A program made the translations under genes and the position numbers. Source: Onchidella celtica (Eukaryota; Mollusca; Gastropoda; Systellommatophora; Onchidiidae). Taken from it: a stretch of 64,000 bases of DNA. Below the pieces are notes generated by a model. The model did no database searches, was not told where the DNA came from, and saw nothing but the letters and a program-made list of their open reading frames with translations. The number at the start of each line of letters is the position of its first letter. The stretch's first letter is position 1. This document shows, piece after piece, positions 11,660 through 23,723 of this stretch. The stretch covers positions 81,353,186 to 81,417,185 of the forward strand of contig OZ007567.1 in the NCBI GenBank assembly GCA_963931925.1, given 5' to 3'.

Positions 11660-14580
11660 CCCACTGCCCCAACAACTTGCAATATTTTATTTATATCATT
11701 GCTACCCATTCAACGAACGAATGGACACCGAAAGGCAGTATACATTAGGGAAAGGTGCGAGTTGACAGTGGGACAAAGGAAAACAACAGTGTGTATTTGT
11801 GGAGCCCTGGGCGAGTGGACGCAGACAGAAAACTAAACGAAGAGTTAGAGGAAGGACCATGTTAGAAAAGTAAAAACCACGGAACAAACATACACTTAAA
11901 AGTAGAACAAAATGTCAGAGAATTATGACGTTCTCTCTCACTTTTGTATTCATCAACGATACATGTAATAAGGCATCACAATAGCGTAAATAATTAGCAA
12001 TCATTAATCATTTGTATGGGTCTGATTTTGATTTTCATCCATAACGTTTATAATACAGAAAAATATGCGTAGGACTGCACGTAAATGCAGTATGAAATAT
12101 ACATTTGCATTGAAGTGTTGCACTGAACAATTATTATTGGAAAGAATGAACAGTTTCAACTATAAAATAGTACAATTTGATGCAATGTGCGCATGGCAAG
12201 ACAAGTTCAGTAGAGCACAAAATGTCAATATCTTTAATAACAAAAAGGAATATACAGTGCATTAAACAAAGTAGAAAAAAATAGTCACTGACAAACAGAA
12301 GCAACCGTTCAACATCTTAATTTTGTACATGTAATGGAATAAATAATATTCCATGCCAAAATTAGTCATAAAAATCTTCAGTTTTCATTCGCAACTGCAA
12401 GAATATTATTTATCAAAAAAGACTTCATTTATGACCACATAGTTTTAACATCGTTACTTTGTACTTGTTGCCAAAAGTAGTAACAAGTTTTTTTTTGTCT
12501 GTGATATAAACAAACGATGCTCTTTTCATTTTCCCAGTCATAAAAAGGTTTAAGTTTCAAGAAATGAAACCAAACACCACATCACTCATAACTATTGTAC
12601 TTCTGAATTTTAAAGTTCTTTGGAATATGAGAATTCTATGTACAGATATATGCCAACTCAGAAAAACTCAGCAATTCATGATTATTGAATATTGAAAAAT
12701 TCCTTTGCATTGAAAGACTCAGAAAGATTGGAAACAGAACAATAATAACTTCAGTATCTTTGTGAAGAATATCCAGCGGAAACAAAGTGGATTTTCAAGA
12801 GATTACCAAAGTATTCCAGTACCTTAAACGGGTTAACATGAAATAACACAAAATGTACACTAAACGGAATAATTAAAAGCAGTTTTCACTGATACTATCT
12901 CAAAAAAAGCAACAAGTAACACTTTAGCATACTACAACTAAAATTTAGTATTTTAGAATCTGCTTTGGTAATTGATAATCATTGATAAATTCAACTACAC
13001 TTCCCACTGGTTTTTTTACCGTGACGATAAACAATCTAACAACATAAGATGTCGTATCCCTTGAACTTCAAACATCACACAAAGCAATTTTTGAAAAATC
13101 ATGAATATAAAATTGGCATCACTTGCTGCCTGTCATGTCATACAGTGCAACTTGTGATCATTTATCAGTATTTTTATATATAGATAAAGAACCAACTGCA
13201 GTCCATTTTGTTAAAAGGTACAGAATTATTTTTTTTTAAATACTCAAGACATTTTTGCCAAAAGAGAATGTCATTTCTTTCAATTGTTGAAAGACAAATC
13301 AAAGTAAATATGTAAATGAATATTAACCAACAAAAATAAGATAATAAATATTTAAATATGATACCAAATATGATATACATAATACGTACATTTATTACAT
13401 ATTCATATTTTTTATGAAATATAAAGATAGAATGACATAGGGAGAGAAGGAAATCAAGAAAAAGAAATATGTGCAATATAAACGTCAAGGTAAGGGAAGC
13501 GTTGACAACACAATAATGATAAAGTCATGAACAGGAAATAGAAATGAATATGGGGTAGCACAGTTAAATAGGCACACAGTTTTAACCGTAAGCCATGGCA
13601 AGTTTTTGTGCCATATCACTTCTGCATCAGACTGGGAATGCACTTAAACTGTATAGCGCGAGATACATTTTCAGTGCTGAAGGATTAATCTATTCCAGAT
13701 TAATATATTATTGACTTTTTTTTTTTTTTTGATGTTGTCAGTCACTTTTATTTTTATCTTACATGACATCTTTCCATCACATTATCAGAAAGAATTTGAT
13801 TCTTTTTTCCCATAAAGTGAGTGCTCCGTCTAAATTGGACAAAGAGTGACCATGTAACTATTGCAACTTTTCTTGAAATATCACTCCAATGGGGACTATA
13901 GAATGTCATATTTTTTAAATTTTTTGTTTATTTTAGGAGTTCATCATCTACAGACTTTAATATCTTTGAAATATCACCAATATGGAGACTAGACCGTCAC
14001 TTTTTTATTTTTTTTATTTTAGGGATTCCTCAACTACAGACTTGAATATCCCTGAAATGTAACTCCAACGGGGACTATAGAATATCTCTAATCTTTTTAA
14101 GCGGTTTCTCATCTACAGACTTTATTATCTACTAATTACAAACTTTTATAACACAAACGAGATCATGAGAATGACTAGTAATCACCAAGCTTTACATTCC
14201 TAATATTCACTTGATGACCATCTCTTTTAGAAGTGTATTGACATAAAGCGACTTGGCTTCTCCATTTGTCCTTGTCCTTACTGGCACTTCTATTTTGTAA
14301 TAATGTCACAACACTAATATACAACATTAAAATGTAGCTTTACAATAAATCTCTTCTCTTTCCTAAATAATCCTATTTTATATTCGGTTGGGGGTGTTAT
14401 GATAAAAAGAGTGAGTGCCTGGGGTGTCAGAACCCGGATGTAAAATAGGGTTAAAAGAGATGGGGAAAAAAATTGCCAGATAGTCTGTACTCAAGTCAGA
14501 TCAAAAGAAAAACAGAATTAAGAATTTACACCTGTTACACTTTATGTATACAATTTAAAAAAGAAAAAGGTTTAAAAAAA
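11660..14580. other. 3' flank/3' UTR side of CH25H-like gene 1
   Basis: Non-coding AT-rich sequence downstream of the stop codon (the gene is on the minus strand). It is partly alignable to 40340-43032 in unit 2. A repeated internal motif (words like GACTATAGAAT and CATCTACAGACTT) occurs about every 90 bp between 13890 and 14130. The polyadenylation site was not determined. Confidence 0.45.
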
Positions 14581-14854
14581 TTACAGGTTCTTTTTGCAGT
14601 CTTTTGCTTTTTGTTCATATTCCATCAGAGCTTTGCTTTTCTTGCCTCCTGCACCCAAGGCTGGACAATATGAGCCAAAAAGTTTGTCAAGATGGTTGAA
14701 GAAAGGCTGGAAATTGGTCAGGGGTCTCAGGTGATGCATATCATGTTTTGGGGCCCCACCATAGGTACCAGTAGGGTCAAGATTTTGGAGAAGAAACGGG
14801 AAGTCAAATCCGAGGTGATCTTCGACGCTGACGGCAAGGATGAGCAGCATGTAG
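14581..14854 (-). CDS. ch25h: CH25H-like gene 1, coding exon 5
   Basis: Begins after TTCCAG and ends with TAA. It encodes the third histidine box HDMHH, the [18 protein letters not shown] block that follows it in this superfamily, a Lys-rich tail and the C-terminal KKNL. Confidence 0.85.
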
Positions 14855-17800
14855 CTGGAACAGAAAAATGACAATGATTACCAATTTATCGAATATTTAT
14901 CATCTTTCAAAAACAAATTTATGTTGTTGTTTTTAGGTATGGAAACCTGGGAACAATTCCGAGGTCAAGACACAGTTTTCTAGAAATAGTGTTGTTTGCA
15001 AGACGGGAAACCACTTGGAAAGTCCCACCTATTAATCGCGAAACGATGGCAGGCCTTGGAGCTGAGCTATGTGTGCACACTGTTTGCTATTCCCAGTACA
15101 AGGCAATGGCCAAGCCCAAACATTTTTTTGCCTGTTTCTCAAAAGCATCATTTTGTAACTTAACCTTGGTGTTCTTCTCGAGTCTTCAAATGATTCCTCC
15201 GGATAATGCATCTGATGTAATCTGCAGTGCTATGATCATTCAGGATCATGTGATAAAGCTTACAACATCACAGACCAACAACAGACAACTTATTCCCTTC
15301 ACAGGCACTTGAAGAATGACAGTAAAACATTCAAAAACACAAAAATGCAAGGTAAACCATTACTAAGCTAGAATCTGAAGGATTTTCTTGATCAAAGAAT
15401 GTAGCGTCCTCAAAATTTTTCAACACAAGGGGAACAACCCAAGATTTTTTCTGTTGTAGTTTAACTCGAGTAAAATATCAGTGAATTCCCTCTACTGAAC
15501 AGGAGGTGTTCGAATGATATTCATATTATGGGCTTTTATGTGGATGTCCATACTGACCCTATTTTAATGAATTTTAAGAAATGAATGAACGTAGTTATAA
15601 CGGATTAAATGGTAAATGATATGAAATCAAGTTAGCTGACTGTAAGATAATGCTCGCAGATAAAACAGAAAGAGGTCGAGGTAGAGACAGGTGGTCAGAC
15701 TAATCTAAAAAGCTTCTTCTGGCCAGGTGAATAAATCAAACTCACGAACAAACTCATTCCAGCAATCAAACTACATTTCAAGCAAACCGCTATAAACCTT
15801 TGTTGTGTCAGCGCTTGCAGTGACTTCTGGCCCAAAACCACTATTTGAGAAACCCGATGTCTGGTTAAAAACTTGGTCAGAGAAACCATTTTTTGGTTTG
15901 ATCTGACGACCTGGTCAGAGGAATTACCCGCCGAAAGGACACTGACTCACTGGTCAGAGGGACCACCCCGAAAAAAAAAAAAAAGTTTTGATAGTCAGAT
16001 CAGAGCCGTCTTAGCGCATTGGCACACTGCGCAGTTGCCCAGGGACCCCAAGGGTTTAGGGGATCCCATACATACAAATTTACATTCTTTTTTGGAAACG
16101 GGCGAGAAAATCACCCGCACTACGAAAGAATTTGCCCAGGGGCCCTTCATAATGTTAAGACGACCCAAAGTCAGATGAAGGACACGACAAACCTCCAAAT
16201 GGTCAAAGGATGTGAGTTGAAGAACCAAGTGTTCGTGGTGGTCATCAGTCCAACCAACACTAGTTCCCAGGGGTGCAAATATTGGGTGACCCACACAAAA
16301 GGACTATGGTAGCGATGATGAACAGCATGGATGTGGCGATACAAGAAGCGCACCTGGTGGCCAGAAACAATAAAAAGGTTGAGAAATACACTGTAAATAA
16401 ATCATGTCTCCATTTCTGAAATGCAAGAAAATATTACCATCAATGCATACAATTTTTGGATTCATTGCAGCTATACCTGTCAGATTTGAAGAGCTCTGTC
16501 TCCTTTTTTCCAATGAAGGAACAAGATGTTAAAGTATACGTAATAATTACTGCAGGTCTCGGTCTCAGAAGCTGTATAGAAGAAACCTACCATAAATCTT
16601 GGTGTTCCAGTCAGAAAGTTAAACTTTTTTCAGGTCAGAAGATAGGGCTGATATCGTGGGGATTCGTTGTCAAGACTTGTTATGCGGATCAAGAAAATGA
16701 TGAACAATCTTAACATGGTGTTCACGAGAAATCGGGGGGTCTACTTAAATTGGCCAACACGACTGTTACCAGTGCAGAATTTCACATATGAAAAGCATGC
16801 CTCATTTACCTTATGGTGTGTCCAATGCCATACAAAAAACTGGAAGTCAAAAATGAACAAGCCTGCAATTTGGTGCCAGACGAAGTCAAACATGGGAGGA
16901 GCCAGCTCTGGCAATGGTGTCGGGGGCATCCAAATCCACTGAGCAATTGCAGTTGGCATGATAAACATGATTTGATTCCAGAATGTGAGGGTGAGTGTGT
17001 CCATCAGCATTTCCTTGGTTACCTGGACAAGATGAGAGAACAATATCTCATAAGAACACGAAATGTCATAAGGAAGTCGCCCCCAGTGGCGGATCTAATA
17101 CGTAACTAATGGAGCTTAAAGCTTCAGGCCCCCTAATCCAGGAGGAGCCCGGAAGAAACTTTTCCAAATGAGTGAATTTTGGATGTTGCCTTATTTTTGC
17201 TGATTGGGAAGCTGCACGGTAACAGTTCAAGCTTCGGGGTCCCAAAGGTGTAGGTCCGCCACTGGTCGCCCCTATGGATTTTCTTGTCATTATGGGTTAG
17301 GTTTATGGCCAGGATTAGGTAGCGTTGATGACTGGATATCAACCTAACCCTAACCCATGGTGACAATTGTCCCTACTAAAGCATATCCACGTCATAAATA
17401 TAACTGATGTCAATTTTTGTCGACGTATTTTTCTTTTATCTGTTACTTTAAGCCTTGACATCAACTGTACGTGACAACAATTTTATTCTTCAAGTGGAGC
17501 AAAAGGAATGTGTAAATATACAGGACAGTATGATACCAGGCTCAAATGTGTTGTGAGTTGGTCTGAACGACAATGGTTTGCTGTTTGATTATAGATGTAT
17601 ATGCCTAACGAGAAATAAAAGAAGAAAAAATAACATTGTGCCCCCTATTCATTTTAAGCTTTCCTGATTATTTATTCTTTGGAATAACCTAGAAATATAA
17701 AATCCAATCCACGTTTAGTCCACAAGTCTCAACTTACTAAATAAAAAGTCAACATTTTTCACGGAGTTGGGGTTCACAAGTGCGTACTTTTTGTAAAGAG

Positions 17801-18896
17801 AAAGCGGGTTTTGGCATTTATTCATGTACATGATTTACATGAGTAATGTAAACTAGAATATGATTTTTGGTTTTTTACCTCTTTCTCTGGTTGAATCCTG
17901 TATTTTTTGTACCATTTTTTATCTTTACAGTAAATGTCACACAGCATGAAAGGAATACACGCGAAGAAGTAACCAGATGCAGTCAGGATTACTGGAAACA
18001 GAGGTGACTTGAGGTAATCCTCGTAGCCCAAACGTAGATCCCACAATGGCTGTGAAAAAATTATTGTAATGGCTACAAAATAAAAATTTTAACAGTCGAG
18101 GAAAGTGAGGGCGTTATTGTAAATCATTGTGAATGAGGGAAACTGGAAATACATACTTTTAATGGGCAAGACACATTAATATTACCAATACAAATTATCT
18201 GGCAATAGAAGCTGAATTGATGTAAATAACCAAGAATAAGGGGGAAATGGAGATACCCTAAGGCCACAGCAAGTGAAAGATAGACACTTCGTATTTAAAT
18301 TTGTACGTTTTTTCATTCCTACTCGTTGAATATTTATGTTGAATGAAAAATAGCTGCTCTGAAATCAAAGTGAATATATGAAATTCTTAATGATTAACTT
18401 TAAATATAAAAAACTTCTAGAGTTATATTTTGATGTTAACGTCAGAGAGGATGACACCAATAACCCAGCAATACATGGTGATATCCAAATGAATTTGCAC
18501 ACATTTATACACATATTATTATTATTTACGCACCCACGAACTGATGCATCCGCAATACATGTTGCAATGACGATAATCTACATATATTGAGTGTCTTGCA
18601 ATTTGAACAAATGGGTTTTATGGCGTTTACAGTTAGTCGGCTTGGTAAGCCAATCTTATTCTTTGAGAAGAGATCTCAAAATTCGAAATATCAGAGAAGC
18701 CACCTACCACTGAGAATGAATGCCAAAGACGAGTATATGTTGTGCATATTTCCCTTTGTTTAATTTTTTGCCTGGCTGGACATTTGCATAAATAACGCCA
18801 TACCTGCAATAATAAGAATGTCTGAAAAAAGCAAGTTACCTGTAACAAGCGATACTCTCTGTGAAGAAGATCAGACGTGGTTGTTGAATTATCCAT
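14581..18896 (-). CDS. ch25h: Cholesterol 25-hydroxylase-like protein 1 (fatty acid hydroxylase superfamily)
   Basis: Five coding exons on the minus strand, 18896-18840, 18049-17879, 17022-16810, 16353-16193 and 14854-14581, all joined at GT-AG sites with consistent phase, give 876 nt or 291 residues plus stop. The product is a membrane di-iron oxygenase: hydrophobic segments lie in exons 2-3, and the three histidine boxes are HWTHH (end of exon 3), HAVHH (exon 4) and HDMHH (exon 5). It ends in KKNL, a dilysine ER-retrieval signal. Known: the family hydroxylates sterols or fatty acids in the ER, and vertebrate CH25H has the same box order at about 270 residues. Substrate here is unproven; a generic sterol or alkyl hydroxylase role is possible. 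It is tandemly duplicated at 43033-47576. Intron 2 and intron 4 carry MITEs that the other copy lacks. Confidence 0.85.
16001..16168. mobile_element. hAT-like MITE in intron 4 of CH25H-like gene 1
   Basis: 168 bp with inverted ends (GCCGTCTTAGCGCATTGG against GGTCGTCTTAACATTATG read from the other side), flanked by the perfect 8-bp duplication AGTCAGAT (15993-16000 and 16169-16176). The paralogous intron has a single AGTCAGAT at 43963-43970 with matching flanks and no insert, so this is a precise insertion. Confidence 0.8.
16193..16353 (-). CDS. ch25h: CH25H-like gene 1, coding exon 4
   Basis: 161 bp, phase 0 in and phase 2 out. It holds [17 protein letters not shown], the second histidine box, and a hydrophobic stretch. 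The donor is AG|GTTTGT, weaker than the other donors, but it is used identically in the paralogue. Confidence 0.8.
16810..17022 (-). CDS. ch25h: CH25H-like gene 1, coding exon 3
   Basis: 213 bp, phase 0 at both ends, acceptor TTGTCCAG and donor AAG|GTAAAT. It encodes a membrane segment, the [19 protein letters not shown] region and the first histidine box HWTHH at its end. Confidence 0.85.
17084..17264. mobile_element. hAT-like MITE in intron 2 of CH25H-like gene 1
   Basis: 181 bp with inverted ends CAGTGGCGGAtC / GgTCCGCCACTG and the perfect 8-bp target duplication GTCGCCCC (17076-17083 and 17265-17272), both hallmarks of hAT elements. No coding capacity. A related copy lies at 25611-25794. 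Confidence 0.88.
17879..18049 (-). CDS. ch25h: CH25H-like gene 1, coding exon 2
   Basis: 171 bp, phase 0 at both ends. It begins [18 protein letters not shown], has one hydrophobic segment ([19 protein letters not shown]) and ends in the basic loop [10 protein letters not shown]. Confidence 0.85.
18840..18896 (-). CDS. ch25h: CH25H-like gene 1, coding exon 1
   Basis: 19 codons from ATG at 18896 to a CAG|GTAACT donor. The encoded [12 protein letters not shown] matches exon 1 of gene 2, which supports the start region. Upstream in-frame sequence is closed by a stop in this copy. Confidence 0.7.
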
Positions 18897-20168
18897 GATG
18901 CAAAAAAATAATAATAATAATAATAAATCTGTTCTTAACCAAATTTTATGAAGGCAGCGTAGCGTATCCTCTGTTTCCTAGGCTATTCAGGCGCAGTTTT
19001 TCCGAGTCCACCAACCTTTGAAAATGAATATAAACAAACACTAATTAGTTATGTAATTTCTATTTCAAAATAGACAGCACTGCAGCAGCCGTAGAACGTA
19101 GAATAGGCCGGTGAATATTTTAACATTATGACAATTTGATTCTGCTAAATAATGTTCAAATATGAGAACCATGAACTCTCCAAACGTCTTACCAAAATTG
19201 TCATGTACGAATGCGTCTAATCATTTTGGACGTTTTTGTCGTTGTTTCCTCAGAGTATTCTGCTGCGGTTGTGTTGTGTTTTCTTTTGACGACATATATT
19301 TGTAGATGGTTAAAACTATAATATATATAAATATATATATAATGATAAATCAATATAAGAGATCTACCAATTAGGCCCACGAGAAAAACAGGGTCTCATT
19401 TCAATTATGATGACTTGGTTGCATTCGATCGAGCCTTTTGGACATCCTGAAAACTGTTAATCTCTTCTCCATCTCATTTTGTTAAGTGTGATGGTTAAAT
19501 TTGTTAGCGTTACGGTTGTTGTTGGCGGTTAAATAAAGCTTACAAGAGTGTACGTTTTCTAAGTTTGCGCGCTTGAAAAGAAGTACACCTCAAATAATTC
19601 GAATATAAATTACATTTTTCATCTTAAAATTACTCTTCTTATGGATGATAAATTATACAATAGAACGTTTCCTAGGTAAATGTACTGTGAAAAGTATCAA
19701 TATTTGGTTCTATGACAGTGCTGTTGTTTACCTGTCACGCGTGTGACGGTGTTTCATGGCAGGCTACAAAATGCAAATTTTAGGACATGCCAAATGTGGA
19801 TAAATCATTTAGTGTTATATAATTGTGAAAAAAAAAGTTCATCTTGAATAATACTGTGCGAATATATTACACATAGACATATTAGACTTTGTATATTGTA
19901 AAATATATATTTGGCTCTATAATTTGCGCCAGACCGTAAATTCACTAATCAATTTTACCGGCAAAGAAATTGCCCATAAATATATGAAAGTTTCTGTGTG
20001 ACTGCCTGCGGTGACCACTTTCATCTCCTGGCCGAAAAGCGGACGAAATGAACTCTATGGCGTTCCCGACCTTCTGATCCAGTATTGTCCCTAAGCTTTG
20101 TTCAAACACTCACTTGGGCCGTAATACAAATTGCCTTTATATTGTGATATACACTTTTTACTAGCTTT
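18897..20168. other. 5' flank of CH25H-like gene 1
   Basis: Non-coding. A stretch near 18950-19017, resembling 47610-47670 in the paralogue, may be a 5' UTR exon. A short AT dinucleotide stretch lies near 19320-19345. No promoter element can be assigned. Confidence 0.35.
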
Positions 20169-20540
20169 CGGGGACACGTTGTTCTAGACTCGAGGTGCTC
20201 GCCTCTCGTGTCGAAGGTACGGGGTTCGACTCCCAGTCGGTGTAGGCATGTTGGAATTTTGGGGCGAAAATTCCTGTCCCTGAACCTGTGGTAGGTAGGA
20301 TCGAGCATCTAGTCTTCAAGGATACGGAAGAAAAACTCGGAGGGTCAGTGTGCATGTTGCGCATGTTAAAGATACCTTGGCCGTTGGATATCGAGAAGAT
20401 CAGGCCTAACAGTGCCGCTGCCAGGGCAAAATCGGAATTTTAAAAAAAAATCCCTACTACAAAAACATTAATAAGAAAAATAAAAACAAGAAAAGTGAGA
20501 TATAAATGCCAAGATCAGCGAACCTGCTATAATAAAGAGC
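20169..20540 (+). repeat. tRNA-derived SINE, copy 2
   Basis: The head has GTGCTCGCCTCTCG and a B-box-like GGGGTTCGACTCCC (near 20220-20233). The family core with the TGTTGCGCATGTTAAAGATAC block follows, then a different tail (GTGAGATATAAATGCCAAGA, AATAAAGAG) shared with copy 4. It lies in the 5' flank of CH25H-like gene 1. Confidence 0.75.
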
Positions 20541-21591
20541 TGTAATCAGATCTAACAAGGTATGTCCATGAAGAGTGCTACAGTTGCCTCCAGAAACAAT
20601 GGGTCTATCAGTTTACTGGTACAACAAACGAAATCCGATAGCCGATGTCCTCCCTGCACTGTCTGGCCCTGGAGATGGTGTCAATACCCGCGATGTCATA
20701 ACATTTATGGACAAGACGTAGACCTTGACTGGCCGTTTTATCTGTAGCTAATCAAAGACCAATGAAATTTTATTTCCGAAATTACGGTAATGATTGTAAT
20801 CACCAAGGACATGGTATTGCAAGTATGGTATCGGATATAATATGAAACTCCTGAACATCGGCAGTTGTTTTTTTCTTTTTTTTAAAGTCATGTGACCGAC
20901 CCGAATACCTGTAAGATAATATCAAAACATCTTTATCTTGATTCGTGACTTTGTTACTTGTGCTGCACACAAAATTTCTTGAATTTCATATTATGTTACT
21001 ATATAACATTATCGTTATTGTAAGAAAAATTAACCATAATTTATTCGCTAAATTCCTCCAGTTTTAGGTATTCAATTGGACAACTGAAATCTTGAATGGT
21101 CGTATTGTCACTGAAGTTTGTATTTAATACCGCCACCAACATATTTGGCGCTAAACATGGAATAGTGCCAGGAGACTGTTCCACAACTGTTATCCACGCC
21201 AAAAAGCGAATGTATTTTTTTTTTTTTAATGTCACTTCTTTTAGTTTTAAAAAGCTGCTCACAACTGGTTAAAAATAATGCACATCAAGTATAAATAAAT
21301 AAATTGATTGCAACAGGTTGTTTTTATCTGTTTCTATCACACAGCCGGAGTGTGCAAAGAAAAATATTTATAGCGGGGGCGTGACTCGATTCAGGTATGC
21401 TGTACAGAAGACCGTTCACACATACAAAAAAAAAAGGATATTACGGTTATCAGAGGCTTAATCCGTGCTGATGTATAAAATGATTACTCATGGTAGGTAA
21501 TCTAAATATTTTGGGGTATTTTTTTCGGTTTACTCTGTCCGCAGGCAGTCTAGACTGTTCGGATATGAATCTGGATTATCCCTTATTAGTC
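20541..21591. other. Distal 5' flank of unit 1, non-coding
   Basis: Collinear with about 48127-48950 of unit 2 (for instance 21044-21110 versus 48541-48610). It contains a short extra segment near 20890-20960 whose ATCTTGATTCGTGACTTTGTT word recurs at 39584. Small open frames are not conserved between the copies, so no gene is called. Confidence 0.45.
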
Positions 21592-22249
21592 AAGGTGGTC
21601 TAGAGGCAAGGTGCTCGCCTCTCATGCCAAGGGTCCCGGATTCAAAACCCGGGCAGTGCAGGCATGTTGGAAATTGGATTTTTCTCATATTTTCAAGTCC
21701 CTGGTCCTATTGGGGGGGTAGGATCGAGTACCTAGTCTTCTCGGATAAGGATGAAAAAATCCGGAGGGCCCCTGTGCACGTTGCGCACGTTAAAGATACC
21801 TTGGCAGTTGGAAATCGTAAAGAGCAGGCCGAAAGGCCGCTGCCCGGGCAAAATTGAAAATTGAAATTAATATATTAAAATTTATGTATATCACCCCCCC
21901 CCCCCCACCAGCAACAACAAAATTTATTATTCATTATTAAATATATATTTTTATTAATAAATATTCAAATATTATTTGAGTTGTGTGTTGTGAACTGCTG
22001 TGAGTTGTGAACTGTTGTGAGTTGTGAACTGCGCCTAACAGGCTGCGTTACAATTTGCTCTGAGATAGAGAGAGATAGAGAGAGGGAGTGAGCGAGGCAG
22101 GGAGAGAGAAAGAAGCAGTGCAGTGTGTTGAGCGCTTCGCCGGCGCTCCATTCTGCTCTGTGGTTGACATGTTGTTTCTGTAAAGCGCATAGAGCATTTT
22201 AAATGGATATGCGCTATATAAATGCTATACATTATTACATTATTATTAC
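21592..22249 (+). repeat. tRNA-derived SINE, copy 3 (longest copy)
   Basis: Head GGTGGTCTAGAGGCAAGGTG with a B-box-like GATTCAAAACC at 21639-21649. The conserved core follows (TGCACGTTGCGCACGTTAAAG), then a C-run, an AT-rich linker, an imperfect GA tract and the GCGCTATATAAATGC tail with ATT repeats. The head looks like a tRNA-derived pol III promoter; it is a retroposed repeat, not a tRNA gene. Confidence 0.85.
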
Positions 22250-22384
22250 ACGACTGTTATAATATATGAGAAATTTTTCATCCATAGGTTTGGGAACATT
22301 TGCATCTCAGTTTTTTTTTGTGTTTTTTTTTTTTGCACTATGTACCTATATAACAAGATCCGCCATTGGGTAACAGATTTTATT

Positions 22385-22645
22385 CTTTCGTGTAACGATC
22401 AAAAACGGTACAGAAAATGCAAGATTCAACCAGAGAAAGAGGTAAAAAAACAAAATATCATATTCTAGTTTACATTACTCATGTAAATCATGTAAATAAA
22501 TAATTGCCAAACCCCGCTCTCTCTTTATAAAAAGTATGCACTTGTGAACCCCAACTTCGTGAAAAATATTTCCTGTTGACTTTTTATTTAGTAAGTTGAG
22601 ACTTGCAGACGAAACTTTGATTGGATTTTAGTTTTTACATTATTG
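22385..22645 (+). pseudogene. Inverted remnant of a third CH25H-like gene (exon 2 end plus intron 2)
   Basis: On the plus strand, opposite to both intact genes, 22389-22441 encodes DQKRYRKCKIQPEKE followed by a GTAAAA donor. This matches the end of exon 2 in gene 1 ([15 protein letters not shown]). The following 200 bp match the start of intron 2 of gene 1 reverse-complemented (about 17690-17878). Upstream the match is lost in T-rich sequence next to a SINE, and no other exon is found, so this is a fragment. Confidence 0.8.
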
Positions 22646-23723
22646 TATATCATGTAGCCTACAAATCCATATTTCGCGGACACATTTTGCTATCCTCCCT
22701 AACATGATTTATTCCGTTGTTTTTACAATCAGTTGAAGACTACTTGGGAAAACAACTATAGTCATAAACATATGAAACTGGAGAACTAGATTTTTAAAGT
22801 TAGGAAGTTCCCTCTTGCAACTGAAAGGGTGAATTTTCATATTTTGTGACTGCAATTCTGTTTTCAAACTTTGGCTTCGCGGAGGCGAGGCGGACGAACC
22901 TTGCTTGTCCTTTGTGGGGTATAAAAGAGAAAATCACTTTTTACGACTGTGGTCTTTAATTATCTTACCGTTCAGATAAAACATGTCTCTGTTTCTGACT
23001 GGGTCAGAAAACCAGTGTCCATGCATACCATGCATGTGTTTCGTTTGGTCTGTCTCAGATATTGCACCAAGCGTCCAAGGAGATTAGTTCGCAAATGATA
23101 GCCTAGTAACCGCAGACCTTTCACGAATACACAGAATAGGGTACTACATTACCAGAAGCGCGTGAAGCCTACTTTTCGTGACTACGGGAAGTATGCCCAA
23201 CACCAATTTGGATGAGATGCAACTTTTGTTCTGTGTACACGTAGTCCCATTTTGTGTTTTATATTTACTAGCCTGCCCGGGCAAGATATATCTTACAAAT
23301 TTTCCTTGTATCAAGCCCAGCTGGATCTAGGTCCCATTAATAACGGCACTTGGATTCGATGCAAAGACTGATGACTAATACATCGTTTTGCTATGCTACT
23401 ATTCCTTGCAGAATACACAGATGTGATAAAATTTGACCTTCGGCCGGCAATGTGTATAGGGAGGCGTAGAACGCAATTTCTAATCAAACTTTCCGATTCT
23501 ACTTGACGAAAATGCATCTCTTATTTTGTAGTTCAAAAAAATAATGGTGAATAGATACTAATTATTAAATACTGCATTTTGTCTAAAATGGGGGTGTCCA
23601 CGTAACTCATCATCAAAAATTGAAGCAGTACACCAAGTTTAATCATTTTTGGCAATGTAGTCACCAAGTTTTAGGTGCTTACATGTTCAGCCTCTAGCTC
23701 CATTAAAGTAAGATTATACCTCG
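22646..23723. other. Non-coding interval
   Basis: No gene or repeat family recognised. Confidence 0.4.

Larger units (their letters stand above)
11500..21300. repeat. Segmental duplication, unit 1 (CH25H-like gene 1 and flanks)
   Basis: Exons, introns and both flanks of the first CH25H-like gene have collinear counterparts in 40.2-48.95 kb. Examples outside coding sequence are 12058-12120 versus 40680-40745 (3' flank), 13800-13850 versus 42595-42645, 17925-18049 versus 46125-46251 and 20562-20720 versus 48127-48300 (5' flank). Orientation is direct, so this is a tandem duplication. Boundaries are approximate because the flanks have diverged and carry separate insertions. Confidence 0.75.

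Noticed and set aside
20562-20747. Small frame in the 5' flank of CH25H-like gene 1 with a longer counterpart at 48127-48429
   Set aside because: The DNA is similar because of the segmental duplication, but the protein readings diverge by frame shifts between the copies, which argues against coding.
21600-21660. tRNA gene call on SINE heads (also 24560, 59760)
   Set aside because: B-box-like words are present, but the cloverleaf is degraded and each is followed by the SINE core and tail. Copy 4 has a 13-bp target duplication.
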